35,458 bases of DNA from Candidatus Gottesmanbacteria bacterium (GTDB lineage: Bacteria > Patescibacteriota > Microgenomatia > 2-02-FULL-39-11). Below, one piece after another: positions 15,773 to 23,150 of this stretch; positions within the stretch are counted from its first letter, which is position 1; every line of letters starts with the position of its first letter. The position numbers and the translations under genes are program-made. The stretch covers positions 1 through 35,458 of the forward strand of contig JACREK010000001.1 in NCBI GenBank assembly GCA_016218275.1, in the 5' to 3' direction. The notes beneath the pieces were generated by a model. That model was not told where the DNA came from. It saw only the letters and a program-made list of their open reading frames with translations, and ran no database searches.

Positions 15773-15901
15773 TTAGCAATTCCGTTCCCTATCTGTCAGA
15801 ATCCCAACTAATTTAGCTTTGAAGTCGGACTTTATTATCTCGGAAGAGAGAATACTTGGTTTTCCAGTCCTAGGAGTATAGAGATGTAACCTCTTCTTCA
15901 T
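15773..15901 (-). CDS. possible small ORF, 42 residues
   Basis: ATG at 15901-15899 opens MKKRLHLYTPRTGKPSILSS and continues to a TAA stop at 15773. The composition is basic and protein-like rather than low-complexity. A perfect TATAAT lies only five bases before the ATG, similar to the short-leader arrangement of other genes in the window, but no good -35 is clear. No family is recognised, and it lies in a repeat-filled region, so it may be chance or a remnant of a longer gene. Confidence 0.25.
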   Translation of the reverse strand: MKKRLHLYTPRTGKPSILSSEIIKSDFKAKLVGILTDRERNC

Positions 15902-15989
15902 TTATTATTATAATCACTTCCGTATAGTACGTAACTATAGATATATAAGATATATAAAAGGGTTTTCGGTTTTTTTCCATTGCACTCGA

Positions 15990-16178
15990 TTTAGCGCATT
16001 ATTATGCTCTAAACTGTTTATTCTGAGACTAAATAAATAAGTTACTTGCCTCGGGACGATCCCGACGTTACGTCGGGATCACTTTAGGGCTTTATTAGGC
16101 TCTAAATTAATAAGTCCGAAGCTGATTTTAGGCGAATATAAGAAAAGAGTTTAGTTTAGAGCGTTATTATGCTCCAAA
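15990..16178. repeat. three 24-base palindromes TTTAGnGC...GCTCTAAA
   Basis: Copies at 15990-16013, 16083-16106 and 16155-16178 share eight-base arms (TTTAGAGC-like and GCTCTAAA-like) and a TTATTA-containing loop. They differ at a few positions, some of them compensatory or wobble. The gaps between them are 69 and 48 bases and do not resemble CRISPR spacers. Another hairpin, GGGACGATCCCGAC...GTCGGGATC, lies in the first gap. Confidence 0.8.
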
Positions 16179-16233
16179 TTATTAATTTTATGCGTAAATT
16201 TAGTGTTCAATTCCCCTCGGATCCGTGCTCCAA

Positions 16234-16273
16234 CGATCCAGGATCGTTTCTACGGGAGTTCGATCCTGGATCG
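16234..16273. repeat. CGATCCAGGATCG inverted pair
   Basis: CGATCCAGGATCG (16234-16246) and CGATCCTGGATCG (16261-16273) are perfect complements over 13 bases with a 14-base loop. Each arm is itself nearly self-complementary, so alternative folds exist. Confidence 0.75.
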
Positions 16274-16491
16274 TATCTCATCCGTGAAAAGCTGGAATAA
16301 ATATCGTGAAAACTATCCACATTCGCTCCCTTCGTCGCTGATGCTCCTCAGGGTAAACCCTTCGGTCGCTCAGTGTAAACACATTTTATTACTATACTAT
16401 TACTATAGGATATTATAGGCCTGTGTTATATCAAACTATATCACCCTTCATCCCTTCACCACTTCCCTCTTCCCCGCCGAAACAATCAATT

Positions 16492-16554
16492 AATTATCCA
16501 ATTATCAAATTATCCAATTCTCAAATAATCAAATATTTTTGATTGGATAATTTG
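16492..16554. repeat. family B AT-rich repeat (TTATCCAATTATCAAAT type)
   Basis: Units of AATTATCCAATTATCAAAT and CAATTCTCAAATAATC followed by GATTGGATAATTTG, an imperfect inverted repeat. It ends a few bases after the stop of the membrane-protein gene. Five more copies occur near 22.0, 22.95, 24.3, 27.2 and 31.15 kb. Confidence 0.75.
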
Positions 16555-16560
16555 TCTCCC

Positions 16561-17376
16561 CTATCCCCAAGAAGTGATAAGAAAAGATAAGACAAATGTA
16601 AAAATAAATGCCAGAATATATTCCCTGATGGTATTGGCAAATAATTTTTCTAAAAGATGCTGCTGAACAATACCTACCAATGTATAGAAGCCGGCGGTGA
16701 TAAAAAGTGATACCGTCGCCATCTGTATAGGCCAAAATGATAATACCGCCGCCATTTCTCCGATACTGATGCTTATGACAAAAGCGTATATAACAATTTC
16801 CCTGGAAATTGCGGGTGTCAGTTTGACCGACCAGACAGATTGTAAGCTTAAAATAAATACTAAAGGAGTCAGAAACAGCATATTCACTAAAAAAGACGAT
16901 CTAGTGGAAAAAATGATACTGACCAATAAAAAAACAACTATCAATGTAATCAGAAGGCCGACGCTCTGAGCAACTCTTAAAAGCTGTATCGAGCGCGCAG
17001 CAGCTACATTATATATATTTTCAGCAAGAAGTGTTGCATAAGTACCTACGGCAAAAACAGCTGTAGTCAATAACCTGGTTATCCATCGGCCAGGTAACAA
17101 AAAATAAAATAAAGAAACGGATGCGGTAAAAAATACGGGCAAAATAAAAAGCAAAAACCACTCTGTACCTTTGATATCTTCAGACAGCGACCAGGCAGTC
17201 AAAAGATAGGAAATTATCGATAAAATTACCACCATACCAAATCTATAATCTTCCCATATAAGTTGAGTAATAAGAAGTCCAAAAGTAAGGATTATTGTTT
17301 GAAGTGCAAACCGCTGTCGTTTGTCTAAACTTAAAAGAAAATGCCGATGAGGAATAAATTTAAAAAAACGTTCCAT
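16561..17376 (-). CDS. polytopic membrane protein of unknown function (DUF5656-like)
   Basis: A 271-residue protein with about eight hydrophobic segments (near 27-42, 48-62, 72-91, 96-112, 138-156, 164-178, 191-208 and 213-265). A short basic, aromatic N-terminus (MERFFKFIPHRHF) precedes them, and a loop reads ENIYNVAAARSIQLLRVAQ. It resembles uncharacterised membrane proteins of Microgenomates grouped as DUF5656; that match is from memory and tentative. No transporter or enzyme motif is visible. It lies 63 bases downstream of yebC on the same strand, separated by a hairpin that overlaps the yebC stop. Family B repeat follows it. Confidence 0.7.
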   Translation of the reverse strand: MERFFKFIPHRHFLLSLDKRQRFALQTIILTFGLLITQLIWEDYRFGMVVILSIISYLLTAWSLSEDIKGTEWFLLFILPVFFTASVSLFYFLLPGRWITRLLTTAVFAVGTYATLLAENIYNVAAARSIQLLRVAQSVGLLITLIVVFLLVSIIFSTRSSFLVNMLFLTPLVFILSLQSVWSVKLTPAISREIVIYAFVISISIGEMAAVLSFWPIQMATVSLFITAGFYTLVGIVQQHLLEKLFANTIREYILAFIFTFVLSFLITSWG

Positions 17377-17415
17377 AAAAATTAGAGAGATCCCTCAGCC
17401 TGATGGCTTCGGGAT

Positions 17416-17441
17416 GAGGGTGGGAATAATGTTCCACCCTC
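17416..17441 (-). terminator. hairpin at the yebC stop
   Basis: GAGGGTGG (17416-17423) pairs with CCACCCTC (17434-17441) around a ten-base loop. It overlaps the yebC stop codon and is preceded by a partial GAGAGATCCCTC repeat. There is no U-run, so it is more likely a repeat or mRNA-stabilising hairpin than a strong terminator. Confidence 0.4.
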
Positions 17442-18183
17442 ACTTAATATATTCATCCGGAATATCAAAATTAGCGTATACTTTTTGTACATCGTCCATA
17501 TCTTCAATTGCTGAAAGAAGCTTCAATATTTGCGCTGCAGTTTCTTTTTTTTCTATAGGTATGGTTGTTATCGGATGATAATCCAACTCAGACGAGGAGA
17601 CCGACAGGCCGAAAGCAATTAGTGCTTCCTTAATTTTATGCAACGAAGAAGGCTCTGTGAATATTTCGACATATTCCCCTGCATCTGAAATATCTGTCGC
17701 TCCGGCATTTATGGCCGCCTCCATTATTTCATCAAAAGATTTTTTGTCTTTCGCCACAGTTATCAAACCTACATACTTGAAAAAATGAGAGACGGAGCCG
17801 CTGGCAGCCAATACTCCCCCGCCTCTCTCCAAAATATTTTTTAGTTCAGAAACAGTTCTCTGTTTGTTGTTTGTAGCCGCCTCAATTATCACTCCTACAC
17901 CCCCGGGAGCAAACGCTTCATAAACTGCTTCCTGAAGTGTCCCTCCCTCCTCTCCCCCTCTGGCCCGTTCAATTGCACGTTCTATGTTTTCTTTAGGCAT
18001 ATTGTAAGAACGTGCTTTATCAATTGCCAGTCTTAATTTGAAGTTAAAATTGGGATCCGGACTTCCCCCTTCACCAACAGCAATTGTTATAGCATTGGCA
18101 AATTTGGTAAAAACTTTGCCTTTTGCCGCGTCTGTTGTCTCTTTCTGATGTTTTACTTTTGACCACTTGGAGTGACCGGACAT
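17440..18183 (-). CDS. yebC: YebC/PmpR-family protein (TACO1 homologue)
   Basis: A 247-residue YebC-type protein, full length. The signature N-terminus MSGHSKWSKVKHQKETTDAAKGKVFTK is followed by GGSPDPNFNFKLRLAIDKA and MPKENIERAIERA. The middle domain has YEAFAPGGVGVIIEAATNN and GSVSHFFKY. YebC proteins have been described as transcription regulators and, more recently, as ribosome-associated factors that help translate proline-rich stretches; which applies here is not visible. It is divergent from the TPR gene across an AT-rich 97-base gap containing several TATAAT-like boxes. Confidence 0.93.
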   Translation of the reverse strand: MSGHSKWSKVKHQKETTDAAKGKVFTKFANAITIAVGEGGSPDPNFNFKLRLAIDKARSYNMPKENIERAIERARGGEEGGTLQEAVYEAFAPGGVGVIIEAATNNKQRTVSELKNILERGGGVLAASGSVSHFFKYVGLITVAKDKKSFDEIMEAAINAGATDISDAGEYVEIFTEPSSLHKIKEALIAFGLSVSSSELDYHPITTIPIEKKETAAQILKLLSAIEDMDDVQKVYANFDIPDEYIK

Positions 18184-18280
18184 AAATTATAATTGTTATA
18201 ATAATTATAATAGTTATATTTTACTTTGACTCTTGACTTTTCTCAATGGGACTCTTAAACTACCGTTATCTTTTCCACCA

Positions 18281-18997
18281 ATGTCTGACCAAACTTCACT
18301 TGCTATCCAAGCCGCATTATCCAATAACTGGGATAAAGCAATCGAAATAAATGAATCAATCCTGAAAGAAAACCCAGAAGACATAAATTCCATGAATAGA
18401 CTGGCATTTGCTCTTATACAGATGCAAAAAATTGATGAAGCCAAAAAAATCTATAAAAAAATACTTATAAAAGACAAATATAATTCAATTGCCCAAAAGA
18501 ATTTGGATAAAATCAGCAGTTTATCAAAAAATAAAAAAAAGGCTTTCGCCAAAAATAAAATCTGTACCTTATCTCCCTCTCTTTTTATAGAAGAACCGGG
18601 AAAAACAAAAACCGTAACGCTGGCAAATATTGCACCTTCATCGGTTCTTATAAATATAAATATCGGTGATGAAGTTTCCTTAAATCCGAAAAAACACTCG
18701 CTTGAAGTGCGAAGTTGTAATAAAGTCTATCTGGGAGCATTGCCGGATGATATAGCTTTTCGACTGCTGCGTCTGATAAAGAGTGGCAACAGCTATCATG
18801 TAAATGTCAAGAATATTTCCAAAAACAGTATCTCCGTATTTATTCGTGAACTAAAAAGGGGTAAGCGTTTTGCCACTCAACCGTCATTTGTAACACTTCT
18901 TCCTGACAGAAGCCATATTTATTCGCTGCATCACGAAAAAAATTCCGAGGAAGAGGAGGAAGAGGATAAACCGCCTGAGGCAGATTTGGACGAATAA
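18281..18997 (+). CDS. TPR-containing protein with acidic tail
   Basis: A 238-residue protein starting at MSDQTSLAIQAAL; an upstream TTG would add 16 unconvincing residues. Residues about 8-75 form two TPR-like helix pairs (NNWDKAIEINESILKENPED and IDEAKKIYKKILIKDKYN), usually protein-binding. A basic linker (KNKKKAFAKNK) leads to an uncharacterised C-terminal beta-rich domain with PGKTKTVTLANIAPSS and YLGALPDDIAFRLLRLIKSG. The tail SEEEEEEDKPPEADLDE is strongly acidic. No export signal is seen, so it is probably cytoplasmic. It is the only plus-strand gene between 16.5 and 27.4 kb, and its last 67 bases overlap the small gene on the other strand. Confidence 0.8.
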   Translation: MSDQTSLAIQAALSNNWDKAIEINESILKENPEDINSMNRLAFALIQMQKIDEAKKIYKKILIKDKYNSIAQKNLDKISSLSKNKKKAFAKNKICTLSPSLFIEEPGKTKTVTLANIAPSSVLININIGDEVSLNPKKHSLEVRSCNKVYLGALPDDIAFRLLRLIKSGNSYHVNVKNISKNSISVFIRELKRGKRFATQPSFVTLLPDRSHIYSLHHEKNSEEEEEEDKPPEADLDE

Positions 18998-19164
18998 TGG
19001 ACTATTTTCTCTTTAAGAAAAAGGATAACTCCGGAAATTTTTTTCTTCCTGGGAATCTTTAATTTTTTAATTTCCAATGGCACTGCTAATTCACGGTCAA
19101 CCGATCGTACCGCCAAAAAAACAGAAATAATAAAAAGTATTATGAATACAACCCCGTTTATCAT
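18931..19164 (-). CDS. small single-pass membrane protein coupled to the LytR_C gene
   Basis: A 77-residue protein with one N-terminal transmembrane segment (NGVVFIILFIISVFLAV), a basic stretch (KKLKIPRKKK) and a serine-rich tail. Its ATG overlaps the stop of the LytR_C gene in an ATGA arrangement, the best evidence that it is translated. The C-terminal SSSSSSSEFFS is the antisense reading of the acidic tail of the TPR gene. The transmembrane-containing half lies outside that overlap. No family is recognised. Confidence 0.6.
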   Translation of the reverse strand: MINGVVFIILFIISVFLAVRSVDRELAVPLEIKKLKIPRKKKISGVILFLKEKIVHYSSKSASGGLSSSSSSSEFFS

Positions 19165-20132
19165 TTTATAAAACCTTCGCCCAACAATAGTTTAATATCC
19201 ACACTGCTGGCTTCCTTCATATTTGTACCGTCTTCCATCTTACACTGATAATGGTTTACCAGTCTTTTAATCAGTATACCATTTCTTTTATTAAAAACTT
19301 TCACCAAACAGGAAAATTTTTCTGTTTGTTCCGATGTAGTTTTTGCGATTACATTGGCTCCAAGATTTTTTAAAACTCTGCCTACTTGAGTTGCCAGCTT
19401 ATCCACATCAGTTGCATTAACCACTTCCAAACTTACATTTTCAAAGCGAATTATGATATCCTCAAAATCATTTCCTATCACAAAATCAAATATATCGTTG
19501 TCGATTATTTTTACTGTCGTTTGGTCAGCTAATTTATTATCTGTCAAAGCTGTACTTTCGGACATATTTATAAGCTTTATTTTATCGCTTCTTAAATTTT
19601 TTATTTCCTGCCAGATACGATATAAATCCGCCAATGTCAAGTTAGTTTCATATTGACTGCCTTCCCTTAAAAATTTCAAAATAACGCCCGGCAGACTGGT
19701 ATATGAGAAATAATTCTTTTTTATATTCTTAATATCTTCTGAAGAGTTTATGGAAAATTTACTCATTCCCTCTTTTGGGGAAACATAACCGTCTATCATA
19801 ATCCCCAGTGAATTTTCAACACTTCTGGTCAATAAAAAACCGGAACGATGCTTGTTTTCCAGCTTACCTAATCGGAAAATCGATGAGGCTTTATAATCAC
19901 CGTATCCAAAAGGCACTTCCAGAAAAGTATTTGCAGGAATAGTCAAAACAGCCGCTCTATGAGTATTTGGCTCAAGAGATACTACTGTTAGGGGCTCACC
20001 GTTTAGCACAAATGTAAATCTTCCCGCCTCCCTCCATAATCTTCCCTTCCATACCAAAAAGATAGCTGTTATTAACAATAAAAAGATAGCCGCCAAAAAA
20101 AAGATTGCGGCACTTTTTCTCCTACTCCTCAT
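19161..20132 (-). CDS. membrane-anchored protein with LytR C-terminal domain
   Basis: A 323-residue protein with a basic N-terminus (MRSRRKS), one transmembrane segment (about 8-27) and an extracytoplasmic region. Residues about 228-262 (SLEVVNATDVDKLATQVGRVLKNLGANVI) match the LytR_C domain found at the end of LytR-CpsA-Psr proteins. The catalytic LCP domain, which attaches polymers to the wall, is not evident, so a structural or regulatory envelope role is more likely. Its start overlaps the preceding small gene by 11 bases and its stop overlaps the next small gene by four, giving a tightly coupled trio. Confidence 0.75.
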   Translation of the reverse strand: MRSRRKSAAIFFLAAIFLLLITAIFLVWKGRLWREAGRFTFVLNGEPLTVVSLEPNTHRAAVLTIPANTFLEVPFGYGDYKASSIFRLGKLENKHRSGFLLTRSVENSLGIMIDGYVSPKEGMSKFSINSSEDIKNIKKNYFSYTSLPGVILKFLREGSQYETNLTLADLYRIWQEIKNLRSDKIKLINMSESTALTDNKLADQTTVKIIDNDIFDFVIGNDFEDIIIRFENVSLEVVNATDVDKLATQVGRVLKNLGANVIAKTTSEQTEKFSCLVKVFNKRNGILIKRLVNHYQCKMEDGTNMKEASSVDIKLLLGEGFIK

Positions 20133-20268
20133 ATTTACCCTTTTTAATGATTTCCACCTTCGGCAAGACGAAGGATTGTTTTTGGGTCATCATTTGGGCT
20201 TTTTTCTCAAGAAGAGCTTTTTTGGCTTTTTTCCGATCACCCTTATAAAAACCTCCAAATTGTCCCAT
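20122..20268 (-). CDS. small basic conserved-looking protein, 48 residues
   Basis: A very good ribosome binding site (AAGGAGG, three bases before ATG) starts MGQFGGFYKGDRKKAKKALL, followed by a lysine-rich helix and QSFVLPKVEIIKKGKYEE. The protein is highly basic and probably binds nucleic acid or acidic partners. Similar short MGQFGGFYKG proteins are, from memory, widespread in Microgenomates, which has not been checked here. It overlaps the LytR_C gene by 11 bases and follows the antiporter gene by 31, so it heads or joins that operon. Confidence 0.8.
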   Translation of the reverse strand: MGQFGGFYKGDRKKAKKALLEKKAQMMTQKQSFVLPKVEIIKKGKYEE

Positions 20269-20299
20269 ATTCCTCCTTTCGTTCCTCAAGGTAAACCTT

Positions 20300-22030
20300 T
20301 CAGTCCAAACCTTGATATACTCTCAAACTTCTCAGTTTATTCTCAATCACAGTAGTATCAAAAAATAATAAATGAAGCAATTCTTTGGTCATGGATACGG
20401 CGGCTTCAAATTCCGGCTGCACCACGCTGTCCACTCCCAGACTCTTTAATTTTTTTTGGTCTTCGTCAAAATGAGTCCGGCAGATTATCCTGATGTTGGG
20501 ATTAAGACTTAAAACATTCAGCACTACGGTTTCCTGGGTATGCCTGTCTGCGTATGCTAATATAACCGCCTTTGCCTGTTTTATTTTGGTAAATTCCAAG
20601 ACGTCTATTTCGGCAGGATCACCATAGATTACATTCACCCCCGAAAGTCGAAGAGATTTCACCAATTTATGATTATAATCAACTACTACATAGGGAATCT
20701 GGACAATGGAGAGAGCCCGGCAGATATATTTTCCTACTCGCCCGTGTCCCAAAACAACCACGTGATTGGAAAGGTCTATATCCGAAATCTGGGATGCGGG
20801 ATGAAATTTTGACAAAAAATTTGTCAGAAATCTGAATCTTTTCTTAAATATCTGATTTAATCTGTAATAAATCTTATCGCTGACTGTCAGAATCGGAACG
20901 GAAATGATAAGCGAGATGAATGAAACAGAGAGAATTGTCATATAAACTTTATCATCGATAAGACGGGAAGTTAAACCAAGCACGGCGATTATAAAAGCAA
21001 ATTCACCTACAGAAATCAGGGAAAAACCGGAAAGCACTGCGGTTTTGGGATGATAACCCAAAAGAAAAACCAAAGCTGCAGAAATAATAAATTTTAAAAG
21101 TACTACTACTACTACTAATCCCAAAATATTCATCCCTTGGGAAAATATAAAAAGCGGATTGAGTATAAATCCCAAAGAAACAAAAAATACGGATGAGAAA
21201 AGATCTCTTAAAGGTCTGACTTCGGCAAAAATACCGTGATGAGTCGAGGAAGACGAGAGAATGATTCCTGCCACAAAAGCGCCCAAAGGGAAAGACAATC
21301 CCAAAAATTGAAACAAATAAGCAAAAACTAGACAAAAAACTACAGCTGCCAAAAGGAGAAGTTCACGGCTCTTCAAATCGGCAATTTTCTCAAGGATAAA
21401 AGGCAGCGTTTTTTTTCCCAGAAAAATTACCAGCATAAAAGATGTAAAAGCAAAGAATATGCTTTTTGAAAAAAGAAATATGTTGCCTATCCCACTCCCT
21501 TCCCCTTTCAAAATAAGTCCCACGGTCGGCAAAATTATGATAAGCGGCAATGTATATAAATCCTGCATGAATAACCAACCGGAAGCAATCTCTCCGTGCA
21601 AAGTCTCAAGTTCTCCCTTATCCGATAAAGTCTTTAAGGCAACAGCCGTTGATGACAGGGAAAAGACGCAACCCAAAAACAGTGCCGTATAAAAATCAAT
21701 TCCCATAAGAGGGAAAATAATTATAAAAACGATTATTGTCAAAAGAACCTGAATTAAAGATCCGAATATGACCACCTCACCCAAATCTTTTAACTTAGTC
21801 AAAGAAAATTCCAGTCCCAAAGTAAAAAGGAGCAGAACTACTCCAATTTCGGCAATACTTCTTATGGTTTCGGCAATGGCAAAATAGTAAGATATGAAAT
21901 TACCAAAAATTACTCCGCCCAAAAGATAGCCCACCAAAATCGGCAATTTAAATCTTTTCGCAATCACTCCACCGACAAAGGCTGTCAGAAGTACAATAAC
22001 TAAATTACGAGCAAAAATAAAATCAGACAT
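20300..22030 (-). CDS. CPA2-family cation/H+ antiporter with TrkA-N (RCK) domain
   Basis: A 576-residue KefB/KefC-like antiporter or channel. The first about 375 residues form a Na+/H+ exchanger domain with around twelve hydrophobic segments, including AFVGGVIAKRFKLPILVGYLLGG and GCVFSLSSTAVALKTLSDKGE. After a basic linker, a cytoplasmic Rossmann domain begins HVVVLGHGRVGKYICRAL (GxGxxG, nucleotide-binding) and ends near the C-terminus with LKSLGVDSVVQPE. The first ATG (22030) is preferred over a TTG three codons earlier. Neither has a Shine-Dalgarno sequence, and a family B repeat lies directly upstream. It probably balances K+ or Na+ and pH; its exact ion is unknown. Confidence 0.9.
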   Translation of the reverse strand: MSDFIFARNLVIVLLTAFVGGVIAKRFKLPILVGYLLGGVIFGNFISYYFAIAETIRSIAEIGVVLLLFTLGLEFSLTKLKDLGEVVIFGSLIQVLLTIIVFIIIFPLMGIDFYTALFLGCVFSLSSTAVALKTLSDKGELETLHGEIASGWLFMQDLYTLPLIIILPTVGLILKGEGSGIGNIFLFSKSIFFAFTSFMLVIFLGKKTLPFILEKIADLKSRELLLLAAVVFCLVFAYLFQFLGLSFPLGAFVAGIILSSSSTHHGIFAEVRPLRDLFSSVFFVSLGFILNPLFIFSQGMNILGLVVVVVLLKFIISAALVFLLGYHPKTAVLSGFSLISVGEFAFIIAVLGLTSRLIDDKVYMTILSVSFISLIISVPILTVSDKIYYRLNQIFKKRFRFLTNFLSKFHPASQISDIDLSNHVVVLGHGRVGKYICRALSIVQIPYVVVDYNHKLVKSLRLSGVNVIYGDPAEIDVLEFTKIKQAKAVILAYADRHTQETVVLNVLSLNPNIRIICRTHFDEDQKKLKSLGVDSVVQPEFEAAVSMTKELLHLLFFDTTVIENKLRSLRVYQGLD

Positions 22031-22035
22031 AAGAA

Positions 22036-22139
22036 TCAATTATTCAATTATCCAATTATCAAATTATCCAATTCTCAAATAATCAAATATTACTTATTGG
22101 ATAATTTGTTGATTTGAGAATTTGTTGATTGGATAATTC
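22036..22139. repeat. family B repeat overlapping the rluD 3' end
   Basis: CAATTATCCAATTATCAAAT on the left and TTGTTGATTGGATAATTC on the right form an imperfect inverted repeat of about 100 bases. The last 17 or so codons of the pseudouridine synthase are read through it. Confidence 0.78.
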
Positions 22140-22940
22140 ATTTCTTTCTAACCCATCTAATACTTTTTTTAATTCCACTGGTAATTTACTCTTTACCTCA
22201 ATTTCTTTTTCAGATACCGGATGTTTAAACTTAAGATAACTTGCATGTAAAAATAGTCTCGGGCAAAAAATTTTATCCTCCCTGTATACTTTTCTGCCGG
22301 CATAAAACATATCCGAAACGATACTGTGCCCTAAGTATTTTAAGTGTACCCTTATTTGATGTGTCCGTCCAGTTGCGGGAGTTACCTCCAGAAGGGAAAA
22401 TGTGTCATTGCGATCCCGTGCAACGGGAGAAGCAATCTTTACAGATTCATATAGATCGCCACGCAACGCTTGCGATGACAAAGGGATAAACTTATAGTAA
22501 GCAATAACCTTATATTTTGTAGTTGCTTCTTTTCCTGCCGGCAGAATCCCAAATCTTTCCCTATTCCATGGTAATCGGCCTATATTTGCTCTTACTTCAC
22601 CCGCTGGGGGTTTGACATCTCCGTGCACCAAAGCGGTATATTTTTTGCTGATTTTTCTGTCTTTAAACTGGGTTTGAAGATTGAAAAAGGCTTGGGGGGT
22701 TTTGGCGATTATCAGAAGTCCGGATGTTTCCTTGTCGAGCCGATGAACAATTCCCGCTCTTTTATAAAAATCACTTTCTTCATCAATTTTTAATTTTTCA
22801 TTTTTAATTTTTAATTTTTCATCCGCCCAATCTTGAATTGTTTCACCAATTACAGATTCGGCCTTATTTACTACAACTTGGGCAGGCTTATTTATTACTA
22901 AAAGTGTTTCATCTTCAAAGACGATGGGGATATCCAGCAT
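22083..22940 (-). CDS. RluD-type 23S rRNA/tRNA pseudouridine synthase with repeat-derived segments
   Basis: A 285-residue RluA/RluD-family enzyme that converts uridine to pseudouridine in RNA. The catalytic Asp is D69 in HRLDKETSG (66-74). AGKEATTKYKV, TPATGRTHQIRVHLKYLGHSIVSD (187-210) and LFLHASYLKFKHP are typical. No N-terminal S4 domain is present. Three parts come from repeats: KLKIKNEKLKID (42-53) from an AT simple repeat, about 154-180 (QALRGDLYESVKIASPVARD region) from a 78-base palindrome, and the tail from about 269 from family B. The middle insert lies in a strand-loop before the TPATGRTHQIR motif and keeps the frame. The exact target uridine is unknown. Confidence 0.9.
   Translation of the reverse strand: MLDIPIVFEDETLLVINKPAQVVVNKAESVIGETIQDWADEKLKIKNEKLKIDEESDFYKRAGIVHRLDKETSGLLIIAKTPQAFFNLQTQFKDRKISKKYTALVHGDVKPPAGEVRANIGRLPWNRERFGILPAGKEATTKYKVIAYYKFIPLSSQALRGDLYESVKIASPVARDRNDTFSLLEVTPATGRTHQIRVHLKYLGHSIVSDMFYAGRKVYREDKIFCPRLFLHASYLKFKHPVSEKEIEVKSKLPVELKKVLDGLERNELSNQQILKSTNYPISNI
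22403..22480. repeat. in-frame 78-base palindrome within the pseudouridine synthase gene
   Basis: It runs from TGTCATTGCGA (22403-22413) to TTGCGATGACA (22470-22480), with inner hairpin CCCGTGCAACGGG. This is the GTCATTsCGA family found between genes elsewhere. Its 78 bases are exactly 26 codons, so the reading frame is kept. Confidence 0.87.
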
Positions 22941-22941
22941 A

Positions 22942-23150
22942 AATTATCTAATTATCCAATTCTCAAATAATCCAATAATCAAATATTTTTGATTGGAACC
23001 TATCTCAAAACCTCGAAAAACTATATTGTTCGAACGTAGTGAGAACTTCTCGCTGGAGTTTATCCCGAGCGAAGTCGAGGGACTCGAAGAATAGGTTTTG
23101 AGATGACTTCTGGATAATTTGTTGATTTGAGAATTTGTTGATTGGATAAT
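22942..23150. repeat. family B repeat interrupted by another element
   Basis: The left part (22942-22996) ends at ...TTTTTGATTGG and the right part (23111-23150) resumes TGGATAATTTGTTGATTTGAG. Other copies in the window read GATTGGATAATTTG without interruption. The right part reaches the dksA-like stop codon. Confidence 0.8.
22997..23110. mobile_element. 114-bp MITE-like element inserted into a family B repeat
   Basis: Inverted ends ATCTCAAAACCT (23002-23013) and AGGTTTTGAGAT (23093-23104) enclose a core with TTATCCCGAGCGAAGTCGAG. TGG occurs on both sides (22994-22996 and 23111-23113), consistent with a three-base target duplication. The uninterrupted family B copies serve as empty-site references. 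Confidence 0.75.

Larger units (their letters stand above)
14990..16560. other. 1.57-kb palindrome-rich region with no confident gene
   Basis: Between the recombinase and the next membrane-protein gene no open frame longer than about 70 codons looks like a protein, and those present run through repeats. The region holds at least nine separate hairpin or inverted-repeat units, listed individually. They include three 24-base palindromes in one cluster and a 131-bp structured unit. Its left part carries several copies of ATTTTGCGA. The right part (16380-16480) is plain AT-rich sequence. Possible roles are a repeat-accumulation zone, a site bound by the adjacent recombinase, or source of structured RNA. 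The sequence alone does not decide between them. Confidence 0.7.

Noticed and set aside
15990..16178. Three evenly looking repeats as a mini CRISPR array
   Set aside because: The gaps are 69 and 48 bases, the repeats are themselves full palindromes with several differences, and no cas genes are present.
15990..16178. Integron attC sites recombined by the neighbouring tyrosine recombinase
   Set aside because: The GTTRRRY/RYYYAAC boxes of attC are missing, and the recombinase lacks an obvious IntI-specific insertion.
16203..16418. Open frame of 71 codons on the plus strand
   Set aside because: It begins in the CGATCCAGGATCG hairpin, lacks a ribosome binding site and its composition is not protein-like.
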